Of a stretch of 49,908 nt of DNA, positions 23,194 to 31,495 are shown piece after piece. The notes below the pieces were generated by a model. The model saw nothing but the letters and a program-made list of their open reading frames with translations, made no database searches and was not told the origin of the DNA. This stretch comes from DASWED01 sp036394995 (GTDB lineage Bacteria > Actinomycetota > UBA4738 > JACQTL01), in the NCBI GenBank assembly GCA_036394995.1, contig DASWED010000002.1:1-49908 (forward strand). Reading direction: 5' to 3'. Position 1 is the stretch's first letter. Every line of letters begins with the position of its first letter. A program made the translations under genes and the position numbers.

Positions 23194-24629
23194 GGCGCCC
23201 GCTCCAGGGCGGCCTTCACGAGCTTGCCCATCTCGTTGCGGGGGAGGCGCTCGACGAACCGGACCTCGCGGGGGCGCTTGTACGGCGCCAGCAGCGCGGC
23301 CACGTGATCCTCCAGATCCGCCGGGGTCGCCTCGTGGTCCGGGCGCAGGACCACCCAGGCGACGATGCGCTGGCCCAGGCGGTCGTCGGGCTCGCCGGTC
23401 ACGGCGGCTTCGGCCACCGCGGGGTGCTCCAGCAGCGCGTCCTCCACCTCGCCGGCTCCCACCCGGTGGCCTCCGGTCTTGATCAGGTCGGTGTCCCGGC
23501 GGCCCAGGATGCGGTACCAGCCGTTCGCGTCGCGCGCGGCCACGTCGCCTGTGTGGAACCAGCCATCGCGAAGGGCATTCGCCGTGGCGCGGGCGTCGCC
23601 GAGATAGCCCAGGAACACGTTCGGTCCGCGGACCAGGACCTCGCCGGTCGGATCCTCGCCCTCGAGCGGCGACCCGCCGCCGCCGACCAGGCCGACCTCG
23701 ACGCCGGGAAGGGGAGGTCCGACGGTTCCTGCCGGCCGGTCACTCGAGGCCGGGACAGCGCAGTTCATGAGGGTCTCGGTGAGACCGTACCGCTGGACGA
23801 TCCGCTGGCCCGTTGCCCGCTGGATCCGGGTCCAGTCGCGGGTGGGCAACGCCGCCGACCCCGATACCAGCAGCCGGGCCTGCGCGACGCCGGCCGCCAC
23901 GCCGGCGTTGGACTCGGCCGCTTCCGCCAGGTCGCGGTACATCGTCGGGACCGCGAACAGCATGGTGGCCTCGCCCGCCAGCTCCCCGGCGATCGCCTCC
24001 GCCGAGAACCGCCCCACGTGGTGGACTCGGCTTCCCAGCCGGAGAGCGCCCAGGATCCCGAGCACCAGGCCGTGGACGTGATGCAACGGCAGACCATGGG
24101 TCAGGACATCGGTGGCGTTCCAGTCCCAGGCGCCGGCCTGCGCGTCCAGGTTCGACGCCAGCGCCCTCCGCGGGATGACCGCGCCCTTCGGCGGCCCCGT
24201 GGTGCCGGACGTGAAGAACACCAGGGCGGGAGACTCCGCGTCTGGCTCGCCGCGCAACGGCCGTCCCGGGGCCTCGGTGTCCACGTCGACGCGCTCCAGC
24301 CCGGCGAGACCCTCCGGCAGGTCGGCCCCGGGGCGGACCAGAATCCGCCGGGGAGCCGCGGCCCGGAGCAGGTGCTCCAGCTCGCGCACCCCGATCCGGG
24401 GGTTCACCGGAACGGCCACCGCCCCCGCGAGCAGCGCGCCGACCACGCCGACCGCGGTCTCCGCTGCCGGTTCCGCCCAGGCGGCGACGTGCTCGCCGGG
24501 ACCCAGACCGGCGGCGACGGCCGACGCCGCATCCCGCATGCCCCCGTAGGACAGCGACCGGCCCTCCATCCTCACGGCCTCCCGATCGCCGCCCGCGAGC
24601 ACCGCGGGGAGGAGCTCCTCGCCGCCCAT
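23190..24629 (-). CDS. Acyl-CoA synthetase (AMP-binding, malonyl/short-chain type)
   Basis: 479 residues. The AMP-binding signature TSGTTGPPKG is at 140-149, YGLTE at about 285, GWFHTGD and GRRDTDLIKTGGHRV at the hinge, and the catalytic Lys in NEMGKLVK near the C-terminus. Compared with long-chain ligases it is short, like malonyl-CoA synthetase (MatB) and related enzymes; the substrate is not decided. It starts 12 bp after the monooxygenase gene and overlaps GH15, so it is the middle gene of a three-gene operon. Confidence 0.9.
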   Translation of the reverse strand: MGGEELLPAVLAGGDREAVRMEGRSLSYGGMRDAASAVAAGLGPGEHVAAWAEPAAETAVGVVGALLAGAVAVPVNPRIGVRELEHLLRAAAPRRILVRPGADLPEGLAGLERVDVDTEAPGRPLRGEPDAESPALVFFTSGTTGPPKGAVIPRRALASNLDAQAGAWDWNATDVLTHGLPLHHVHGLVLGILGALRLGSRVHHVGRFSAEAIAGELAGEATMLFAVPTMYRDLAEAAESNAGVAAGVAQARLLVSGSAALPTRDWTRIQRATGQRIVQRYGLTETLMNCAVPASSDRPAGTVGPPLPGVEVGLVGGGGSPLEGEDPTGEVLVRGPNVFLGYLGDARATANALRDGWFHTGDVAARDANGWYRILGRRDTDLIKTGGHRVGAGEVEDALLEHPAVAEAAVTGEPDDRLGQRIVAWVVLRPDHEATPADLEDHVAALLAPYKRPREVRFVERLPRNEMGKLVKAALERAP

Positions 24630-24641
24630 TCGCGGCGCCGG

Positions 24642-24944
24642 CTATCCGGGGAGCTTGTCGGTCAGGACGTCGAGCTGCTGGATGTCGGGGGGTTCCGCGA
24701 AGAGGTCGTCGGCCTTCTCCATCAGCGCGGCGGCCACAGCGCCCGAGAGATGGGCCTGCCGGGCGTCGTCGTCGGGAAACGCGTCGAAGATGCCGAACCG
24801 GGACGGCCCGAAGCGGATCGCGAACCAGGCGGTCGTCCCCGGCTCCTGTTCCACCAGGGGCAGGGCCGACCGCAGGAACTCCTCGACCTCGGCCTCCTTC
24901 CCGGGCCTCGCCTCCAACGGCACGAGCAGTGCCCTGGTCGTCAT
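24642..24944 (-). CDS. Antibiotic-biosynthesis-monooxygenase (ABM) family protein
   Basis: 100 residues. A single dimeric alpha/beta-barrel (ferredoxin-like) domain: TTRALLVPLEARPGKEAEVE, then EPGTTAWFAIRF, SRFGIFDAFPDDDARQAHL. This matches ABM/YgiN-like quinol or small-molecule monooxygenases. The ATG at 24944 is fixed by AGGAGG six bases upstream. It is first of the operon with the acyl-CoA synthetase and GH15. Confidence 0.85.
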   Translation of the reverse strand: MTTRALLVPLEARPGKEAEVEEFLRSALPLVEQEPGTTAWFAIRFGPSRFGIFDAFPDDDARQAHLSGAVAAALMEKADDLFAEPPDIQQLDVLTDKLPG

Positions 24945-25150
24945 GGCTCCTCCTTCCGCGACCGCGACGTCGGCAGCCGCTGCCTCATTCTGGGGGCTCT
25001 GATCGAAGTCGTTGCCGTCCCCGCCATACACCCGGCCACCTGATCGAACGCGATCAGCCCTCGTTCTGCACCGACGGGAGTCGAGCGAGCGTCGCTGCGA
25101 CCGGTGGCTAGACTTCGCTGTTCGGCCGGTGGTGGGCATCGAGACGAGGA

Positions 25151-25687
25151 GTGGCGGTGGCGGAGCGAGAGATCTTGAGTCTGGAGCCGCTCGCCGACGC
25201 GCCCGAGGTGGGTCGGTGGCTGTCGGCGTTGGAGGATGGGCGCCGGGACACGCTTCGGGAGCTCGAGGGCGTGCCCGACGAGGCACTGGAGTGGGAGGTC
25301 GACGAGCGGACGAACACGCTCGGGACGCTGCTGTACCACGTCGCGCTGGTCGAGGACGACTGGCTGTGGGTCGACGTGTTCGAGGCGCCCGAGCATCCGA
25401 AGCGCCCGATCCACCTGTTCCCGTTTCCCGATCGGATCGAAGGGCAGCGCCTGACGCCGGTGACCGGCTTCACGCTCGCCGAGCATCTCGAGCGCCTCGC
25501 CGTGGTGCGTTCGCTGCTGCTGGAGATGTTCCGGCCGATGACGGTCGAGGACTTCCTCCGCCTGCGCCACGGCGAGCGGTACGACGTCTCGCCCGCCTGG
25601 GTCCTGCACCACATCGCGCAGCACGAGGCCGAGCATCGCTCCCAGATCTTCTGGGTCCGCGACGCCTGGCGCGCCTCGCAGGGCTAG
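25151..25687 (+). CDS. DinB-family protein (DUF664-like)
   Basis: 178 residues. A four-helix bundle with the metal-site histidines of DinB/YfiT proteins: His in TLLYHVALVEDDW and the pair in WVLHHIAQHEAEHRSQI. Family members are often nickel- or zinc-dependent thiol transferases, for example with mycothiol in actinobacteria; the substrate is unknown here. GTG start preceded by GACGAGGA. It is divergent from the monooxygenase operon with about 200 bp between. Confidence 0.88.
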   Translation: MAVAEREILSLEPLADAPEVGRWLSALEDGRRDTLRELEGVPDEALEWEVDERTNTLGTLLYHVALVEDDWLWVDVFEAPEHPKRPIHLFPFPDRIEGQRLTPVTGFTLAEHLERLAVVRSLLLEMFRPMTVEDFLRLRHGERYDVSPAWVLHHIAQHEAEHRSQIFWVRDAWRASQG

Positions 25688-25758
25688 CGCCCGGCCGTGC
25701 CAAACTCGCAGCGCCCCGATTCTCGTAGGGACCTTTGGGGGGAGGGAACGGAGGCACG

Positions 25759-26637
25759 GTGCCGGTCCGCAACCGGAATCGCCGGGTCTCGGCAAGCCTG
25801 GTCGCGATCCTCGCGCTGGCGAGCTGCGGGACCTCGTCGGAAGACCGGTCGCCATCCCGTTCCGCCCGCGCGCTCCGGTCACCCTCGGGGTCGCCAGCGG
25901 TCTCTCCCTCGGTGCCCCCGGACGCCGGGCCGACGCCCGTGGAGCAGCTGTGCCCGGGAATCCAAGGGGACGAGCGGTTCCGGACCGTCACGGTCATGAC
26001 GTCCGACGATGTCTCGCTGTACGCGGCCACCGTCGGCCGGGGGCCGGTCGGCCTGGTCATGGCGAACGACGTCCCGCACCCGTTGTGCGAGGAGCTGTCC
26101 GAGGCCCTGCTGTTCGCCGAACACGGCTTCCGCGTGGCGGTGTTCGACTATCGCGACCGCGGGGAGTCCGGATCGGGCGGGTCCAACCCGGGCCGTCTCG
26201 ATCTCGACGTGGCCGCCGCGGCCGACCTGCTGATCCGGGAGGGCTCCCGGTGCGTGGCGCTCGCCGGGTCCTACAGCGGGGCGGCGGCCGCCATCGTGGC
26301 GGCGACCTCGATGCGCCCACCTCCGGTCGCGCTCGTGGGGCTCGATCCGGCCGCACAACGCGGCCAGTACATCGAGGGCCCGTTCGATCCCGTGGGCGCG
26401 CTCGCGGCCGCGTCGGACCTCCGGATCCCGGTGCTGTACGTCACGCTCCGCACCGACCAATTCGTCCCGCTGCAGGAGGTCCGGCGCCTGCTGCGAGCCA
26501 CGGGATCCGCCGTGAAGGACCTGGTGCTGGTGCCATTCGGGTTGAACAGCTGGGCCATGCTCGACTCCAGCCCCTCGAGCCCGCGGATCCAGCGCGCGGT
26601 CTTCTCGTTCCTGGACGACCACGCCAACTGTCGCTGA
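25759..26637 (+). CDS. Lipoprotein alpha/beta-hydrolase-like protein
   Basis: 292 residues from GTG 25759, chosen because GGAGG precedes it and a lipoprotein signal follows directly (RRVSASLVAILALASCG; lipobox LASC). A Ser/Pro-rich linker leads to an alpha/beta-hydrolase core: GFRVAVFDYRDRGES, then the nucleophile elbow AGSYSGAAA (small-x-Ser-x-small), an Asp in LRTDQFVP, and a final His candidate near DDHANCR. It is probably anchored on the outer face of the membrane as an esterase or peptidase; the substrate is unknown. Confidence 0.75.
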   Translation: MPVRNRNRRVSASLVAILALASCGTSSEDRSPSRSARALRSPSGSPAVSPSVPPDAGPTPVEQLCPGIQGDERFRTVTVMTSDDVSLYAATVGRGPVGLVMANDVPHPLCEELSEALLFAEHGFRVAVFDYRDRGESGSGGSNPGRLDLDVAAAADLLIREGSRCVALAGSYSGAAAAIVAATSMRPPPVALVGLDPAAQRGQYIEGPFDPVGALAAASDLRIPVLYVTLRTDQFVPLQEVRRLLRATGSAVKDLVLVPFGLNSWAMLDSSPSSPRIQRAVFSFLDDHANCR

Positions 26638-26650
26638 GCCAAGCGCCGGA

Positions 26651-27025
26651 TCAGGAGCCGGGCTCGCCCTCCCAGGGCGACATGAGCTGGAAGTAGTTCC
26701 CGTCCGGGTCGGCGAACGTCGCGATCCACATCCCCTGGAGCTCGTAGGGCTCCTTGACCACCGTCGCGCCGGAGGCCTTGATGCGTTCGAACTCCGCCTG
26801 CACCTCCGGGGTCTCCACGTTCAGGATCAAGCGCTGCGGCTCCGCGGCCTTCCCCTTCACCTCGCTGTGCTCGATGATCGACAGGAACGTGCCGCCGAAC
26901 TGCCAGCCGTACATACCACCTTCCTTCATGTCGGCCGGCCGGTCGAAGACGCCGGCGTAGAACTCACCCAGCGTGTCCGGTTGCTCCGATCCGATCATGA
27001 CGCTGTTGAACTTGACCTCCGCCAT
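26651..27025 (-). CDS. VOC-family (glyoxalase/bleomycin-resistance-like) protein
   Basis: 124 residues, one VOC fold of two beta-alpha-beta3 modules: FNSVMIGSEQPDTLGEFY at the start and GMWIATFADPDGNYFQL at the end. The terminal Glu metal ligand is replaced (Gln in YFQL), and an expected first ligand His is Asn, so metal binding is doubtful. It is second gene of a pair with the PhnB-like protein, 23 bp after it. Confidence 0.88.
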   Translation of the reverse strand: MAEVKFNSVMIGSEQPDTLGEFYAGVFDRPADMKEGGMYGWQFGGTFLSIIEHSEVKGKAAEPQRLILNVETPEVQAEFERIKASGATVVKEPYELQGMWIATFADPDGNYFQLMSPWEGEPGS

Positions 27026-27048
27026 CGGGGACCTCCTTCCCGTTCGAC

Positions 27049-27549
27049 CTACTCGTGCTCGTGCGCCTGACGCAGGGCCTCGATGTCGATCTTCTTCATC
27101 TCCAGCATTGCAGCCATCACGCGTTCGGCTCGCTCCGGTTCCTCATCCTGCAGCATCCGGCCGAGGGCCGACGGGACGACCTGCCACGACAGGCCGAACC
27201 GGTCCTTCAGCCAGCCGCAAGGCCCCTGCTCGCCGCCCTCGGAGAGCCGCTCCCAGAACCCGTCCACCTCCTCCTGGGTCTCGCAGTTCACGACGAACGA
27301 GACAGCCTCCGTGAACCGGAACTCCGGGCCGCCGTTCAGGGCCACGAAGTCCTGCCCGTCGAGCCGGAACGCCACGGTCATCACCGATCCCTCAGGCCGC
27401 CCGGCGGCCCCGGACCCCGCCGCCCCGTACCGCGTCACGTCCGTGACCCGCGAATCGCCGCGCCCCAGGTCCGAGAAGATCGAGACGTAGAGGTTCGCCG
27501 CCTCCTCGGCCCGATCGTCGAACCACAGGAACGGAGTGATTCCTCCCAT
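27049..27549 (-). CDS. PhnB-like VOC protein (3-demethylubiquinone-type fold)
   Basis: 166 residues. Opens GGITPFLWFDDRAEEAANLY, with the motif FVALNGGPEFRFTEAVSFVV and the ending CGWLKDRFGLSWQVVP, all typical of the PhnB/"3-demethylubiquinone-9 methyltransferase-like" VOC group. The C-terminal extension RVMAAMLEMKKIDIEAL is also characteristic. Despite the domain name these proteins are not established methyltransferases. First gene of the VOC pair. Confidence 0.9.
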   Translation of the reverse strand: MGGITPFLWFDDRAEEAANLYVSIFSDLGRGDSRVTDVTRYGAAGSGAAGRPEGSVMTVAFRLDGQDFVALNGGPEFRFTEAVSFVVNCETQEEVDGFWERLSEGGEQGPCGWLKDRFGLSWQVVPSALGRMLQDEEPERAERVMAAMLEMKKIDIEALRQAHEHE

Positions 27550-27738
27550 GTGAGCCTCCTCCTGTTCGTCGGTCTCTCCAGGGTAGGACTGCCGGGTCCG
27601 GCGAAACTCATCGTCAGGACTCCGATCAGGCGGGTGCGGAGACCGCCCAGCCGAGGCCCTCGGCGGCCGCCGTCATACTCTCGCTGACGCCGGGCCAGGA
27701 GCCGCCGTCGAAGGTGCTGGAACGGATCCATCCCCGTT

Positions 27739-28683
27739 CTACGCAGGGGTGGCGAGCCAGGGTGGGGCGGGGGCCTCGATCCGGGCCAGGGACGACGGGA
27801 CGGGGCCGAACCGGTCGTCGTCGTGATCGCGCCAGGCCCGCCAGGCGTCGGTGATCTCGTCGAGCGTTCGGGCCACGAAGTTCCACCACATCTTGATCTC
27901 GACCCCGAGCGGCTCTCCGCCCAGCACGAGCATCCGCGCGGGCCCGCTCCTCGATTCGACGCTCAGGCGCTCGTACCCGGTGGGGATCAGCGCCAGGGAC
28001 CCCACGTCGACGATCGCGTCGTCCACCCGCAGGGTCTGGTCGATCGGGACGACCCCGTATTCGAACCGCGGGTCGGCGGGGACCTCCACCGACGACCGGA
28101 ACGTCACGTCGAGCCCGATCGTCGGGTGGTCCAGCCCGGCCGGCGACGCCGCAGTCCCCAGCGCGCCGGCGAACACCTGTGCCTCCCCGGAACCGAGATC
28201 GGCCGCCGGCAGGTCCGCCAGGTGCTCGAACCTCGACGGGCCGTGCCGCGTCGCCTCCGTCTGGGCCAGCCACATCTGGACGCCCATGATCCCGTTCGTG
28301 CCGATGGCGGCGGCCGTCTCGACCCCCTGCTCGGCGTGCGCGATCCCGTGGCCGGCGGACATCAGGTTCAGCTCGCCCGGCCGGATGAGCTGTTCGGTCC
28401 CCAGGGAGTCGCTGTGCACCGCCGCGCCGACGAACAGCCAGGTGGCCGTGGCCAGCCCGATGTGCGGGTGCGGCCCGATCTCGATCGGCGGGGGATCGCC
28501 GATGTCATCCGGGTTCATGAGGTCGACGAAGCACCACGGCCCGACCGTCCGCCGGCCCTTCGTCGGGAGGACCCGCAGGACCCCGAACCGCCCGACGCGG
28601 GTCGAACGCCCCTCCCGTACCTCGATCGCGCTGATCCCGAGATCCGGCGTGATCGCGCTGGCGTCGTCGACCGGTCCGCTCAT
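27739..28683 (-). CDS. Pirin-family protein (bicupin)
   Basis: 314 residues. The N-terminal cupin has the pirin motif PHPHIGLATATWLF with metal-binding histidines, then AGHGIAHAEQ; a second cupin follows after about residue 180. Pirins are Fe-binding proteins, some with quercetinase activity, others regulatory. It lies 12 bp after the dCTP deaminase gene on the same strand. Confidence 0.92.
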   Translation of the reverse strand: MSGPVDDASAITPDLGISAIEVREGRSTRVGRFGVLRVLPTKGRRTVGPWCFVDLMNPDDIGDPPPIEIGPHPHIGLATATWLFVGAAVHSDSLGTEQLIRPGELNLMSAGHGIAHAEQGVETAAAIGTNGIMGVQMWLAQTEATRHGPSRFEHLADLPAADLGSGEAQVFAGALGTAASPAGLDHPTIGLDVTFRSSVEVPADPRFEYGVVPIDQTLRVDDAIVDVGSLALIPTGYERLSVESRSGPARMLVLGGEPLGVEIKMWWNFVARTLDEITDAWRAWRDHDDDRFGPVPSSLARIEAPAPPWLATPA

Positions 28684-28695
28684 GCCCGCTCCCTC

Positions 28696-29871
28696 TCAGC
28701 CCGGCGGGCGGAAGTGCTTGCTGAGGGTGTCGGTCTGGCGCTGGTAGGAGGAGCCGATGCCCTCGCCGTACAGGACGGTCGGGGGCTCGACCATGCGCTC
28801 GAAGCTCAACTTACAGACGCGCTGGCGGTGCTCGATCATGAACGGGACGTCGTGGGCCCGGACCTCCAGGGCGGCTCTGGAGCCGTGGGCCCCGCCCGCC
28901 GCGTCGAACCCGAACCCGGGGTCGAAGAAGCCCGCGTAGTGTGTTCGGAGCTCGCCGCTGGTGGGGTCGTACGCGGCCATCTCGGCGGCGTAGCCCGGCG
29001 GGATGGACACCGCCTCGTCGGACAGCAGCAGGTAGAAGTGCTCCGGCGCGAGGATGATCCGGTCGCCGTCCTCCCGTCGCACGGGGTCCCAGTAGCCCTC
29101 CCAGTCGTAGCCGGTCCGTGACATCTCGAGCGGCGGCGCGAAGTCCTTGGCCCGGTACCCCACCCGGCCGTTCTCGTCGCCCTTGAGGTCCAGGCCCAGG
29201 AACAGTCCGTCCGCCGTGGCCACGTGGTCGTCGGTGACCGGCGCCCCGTCGCGCCACAGCAGGGGCTGCTCCCGGTGTAGGGCCACGATCTCCTCGTCGG
29301 TCAGGCGGGCCGGTCCGGTGGACAGGCGGAGCTGGTTCAGCGCGAGGCCCTGCTTCACCCGGACGGTGAACGACAGCGGCACCACCTCCAGCCACAGCGG
29401 GCCCTGATACCCCGCCCGGATCTCGTCGAACCGGAAGCTCTGGTCGGTGATGACCCTGGTGAACACGTCGAGGCGCCCGGTGGAGCTCTTCGGGTTGGCA
29501 CGCCCCCGGAGGTCGGGCGGCAGGTCGAGCGACTCCAGGAGCGGGATCAGGTAGGGCCGGTTCGTCTCCAGGACCGCGCCGTCCCGCCGGAGGTCCAGCT
29601 CGTCGACCACGAACTCCTTCAGCTTCGTCTCCACCGGCCGGTTGTCGGGCAGGAAGCTGCACCGGATGCGGTAGGCCACCTCCCCCAGGCGGAGGTCGAT
29701 GCTGGCGGGCTGGATGCTCGACGCGGGGATGCGGTAGTCGCCGGCGTCCACGATCCCCGCGGCGACGGCTCGCTCCAGGGCCTGGCTGGGAAGGACGCCC
29801 TGGGCGCCCTCGGGAAGGCCGAGCGACGCCCGGCCGCTCTCCCGTCCCCCGTCCACCTGGGCCATTCCCAT
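28696..29871 (-). CDS. dcd: 2'-deoxycytidine 5'-triphosphate deaminase, long form
   Basis: 391 residues, about twice the usual bacterial Dcd, matching the long two-domain form. The first half has SSIQPASIDLRLG and RANPKSSTGRLDVFTRVI. The second half has AEHFYLLLSDEAVSIPPGYAAE (seen as PEHFYLLLSDEAVSIPP) and the nucleotide region ALEVRAHDVPFMIEHRQ. The expected reaction is dCTP to dUTP plus ammonia. Two ATG codons lie close together; 29871 has GGGAGCG in front. Not similar to any nucleotide-modifying phage gene context here. Confidence 0.9.
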   Translation of the reverse strand: MGMAQVDGGRESGRASLGLPEGAQGVLPSQALERAVAAGIVDAGDYRIPASSIQPASIDLRLGEVAYRIRCSFLPDNRPVETKLKEFVVDELDLRRDGAVLETNRPYLIPLLESLDLPPDLRGRANPKSSTGRLDVFTRVITDQSFRFDEIRAGYQGPLWLEVVPLSFTVRVKQGLALNQLRLSTGPARLTDEEIVALHREQPLLWRDGAPVTDDHVATADGLFLGLDLKGDENGRVGYRAKDFAPPLEMSRTGYDWEGYWDPVRREDGDRIILAPEHFYLLLSDEAVSIPPGYAAEMAAYDPTSGELRTHYAGFFDPGFGFDAAGGAHGSRAALEVRAHDVPFMIEHRQRVCKLSFERMVEPPTVLYGEGIGSSYQRQTDTLSKHFRPPG

Positions 29872-29905
29872 CGCGCTCCCGTCCCGCCACCCCGCCGGCC
29901 GGGCC

Positions 29906-29911
29906 ATCATA
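29906..29911 (-). promoter_or_regulatory. Candidate -10 of the dcd-pirin operon
   Basis: TATGAT on the minus strand, 34 bp before the dcd start, is a good -10 hexamer in otherwise GC-only sequence. No convincing -35 accompanies it. Confidence 0.35.
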
Positions 29912-30007
29912 GCGAGCGCCCCCGACGAACCCGGTTCGCGTCGCGCGGCCCGGCGTGGTTCCCTAGCTCCTGGGGAAGACTCGGGAGCGGCCGCCCGCGG
30001 CCGTCCG

Positions 30008-31495
30008 ATGGAGGTGGAGACAATGGCCGAGGCGATTCCCGGCGTCGACCGGATGGCGGAGGCGGAGGACTTCGTCCTCCCCAAGCCCAGGGCGGTGGAG
30101 CACGCGGCCGGGGCCCCGGAGGACCCCGGCGCCCTGGTCGAACGGCTCCGCGAGACGTTCCATTCGGGCCGGACCCACCCGGAGGCCTGGCGGCGGGGCC
30201 AGCTGGAGGCCCTGAAGCGGATGCTCACCGAATGCGAGGACGAGATCCTCGACGCCCTGGCGCGCGACCTGGGGAAGCCCGCCACGGAGGGGTGGCTCTC
30301 CGACATCGTGTCGGTCGTCCGCGACATCGACCACACGCTTCGCAACCTCTCCGCGTGGATGCGGCCGGTGCGCGCCCCAGTGCCCGTGGTGCTGCGTCCG
30401 GCCAGCGCCCGCGTGGTCCCCGAGCCCCTCGGCGTGGCCCTGGTGATCTCGCCCTGGAACTACCCCGTCCACCTCTTGCTGTGTCCCATGGCGGCCGCGA
30501 TCTCGGCGGGGAACTGCGTGGTGGGCAAGCCGTCGGAGATCGCCCCGGCCACGTCCCGTCTCATGGCCCGGTTGGTGCCGCAGTTCCTGGACCCCGACAC
30601 CGTCGCCGTCGTGGAGGGCGCCGTGGACGAGACCACGGCCCTGCTGGAGCAGCGGTTCGACCACATCCTGTACACGGGGAACGGCCGGGTGGGGCGCATC
30701 GTGATGGAGGCCGCGGCGAAGCACCTCACGCCGGTGACCCTGGAGCTCGGCGGGAAGAGCCCGGCCATCGTGGACCGCGACGCCGACATCAAGGTGGCGG
30801 CGAGGCGGATCGCGTTCGGCAAGTGGATCAACGCCGGGCAGACCTGCATCGCGCCGGACTACGTGCTGGTCCACCGGGACGTCGAGCGCCAGCTGGTGGA
30901 GGAGCTTCGCCACGCCATCCGGGGGTTCTTCGGCGACGACCCGAGGTCGAGCCCGGACTACGGCCGGATCGTGAACGACTCGCACTTCCGGCGGCTGGCC
31001 GAGCTGCTCGACGGCGGCGGGTTCCGGGAGGTCGTGGCGGGAGGCCAGGTCGACCCGGCCGCCCGCTACATCGCGCCGACCGTCCTGCGCGGGGTGGACC
31101 CGGACGCTCCCGTGATGCTCGACGAGATCTTCGGCCCCATCCTGCCCGTGCTGACCGTGGGCTCCGTGGACGACGCGATCCGGTTCGTGAACGAACGGCC
31201 CAAGCCGCTCGCGCTGTACGTCTTCGCGCGCTCCCGCGACACCGTGCGGCGGGTGCTGGGCGGGACGTCCTCCGGCGGGGCCTGCGTGAACACCACCGTG
31301 ATGCAGTTCGCGGTGCCCGGGCTGCACTTCGGCGGCGTGGGCCAGAGCGGCACCGGCTCGTACCACGGGCGAACGGGGTTCGACACGTTCACCCACCGCA
31401 AGGCCGTGCTGTCGAAGCCCACGAAGCCCGACCCGCCGGTGGCCTACCCGCCCTGGAGCAGGCTCCGCCAGAAGATCCTCCGACGCATCCTGTGA
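30008..31495 (+). CDS. Aldehyde dehydrogenase (ALDH3-like)
   Basis: 495 residues. The NAD-binding region (VISPWNYPVHLL, GKPSEIAPATS), the general-base Glu in LELGGKSPAIV, the catalytic Cys in NAGQTCIAPDY and the end FGGVGQSGTGSYHGRTGFDTF are all class 3/fatty-aldehyde-type. The C-terminal KILRRIL extension is basic and hydrophobic, as in membrane-associated ALDH3 proteins, so it may act on lipid-derived aldehydes. The first 35 residues are an extra leader. Its stop overlaps the P-type ATPase start. Confidence 0.93.
   Translation: MEVETMAEAIPGVDRMAEAEDFVLPKPRAVEHAAGAPEDPGALVERLRETFHSGRTHPEAWRRGQLEALKRMLTECEDEILDALARDLGKPATEGWLSDIVSVVRDIDHTLRNLSAWMRPVRAPVPVVLRPASARVVPEPLGVALVISPWNYPVHLLLCPMAAAISAGNCVVGKPSEIAPATSRLMARLVPQFLDPDTVAVVEGAVDETTALLEQRFDHILYTGNGRVGRIVMEAAAKHLTPVTLELGGKSPAIVDRDADIKVAARRIAFGKWINAGQTCIAPDYVLVHRDVERQLVEELRHAIRGFFGDDPRSSPDYGRIVNDSHFRRLAELLDGGGFREVVAGGQVDPAARYIAPTVLRGVDPDAPVMLDEIFGPILPVLTVGSVDDAIRFVNERPKPLALYVFARSRDTVRRVLGGTSSGGACVNTTVMQFAVPGLHFGGVGQSGTGSYHGRTGFDTFTHRKAVLSKPTKPDPPVAYPPWSRLRQKILRRIL

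Noticed and set aside
27626..27738. Possible C-terminal gene remnant (reads STFDGGSWPGVSESMTAAAEG) after the pirin gene
   Set aside because: It looks slightly protein-like but is only 37 codons outside the pirin gene, has no start and no recognised family.
30232..31491. Very long plus-strand frame running from inside the aldehyde dehydrogenase into the ATPase
   Set aside because: The upstream part is Arg/Gly/Pro shadow sequence; the real ATPase begins at the GTGA overlap at 31492.
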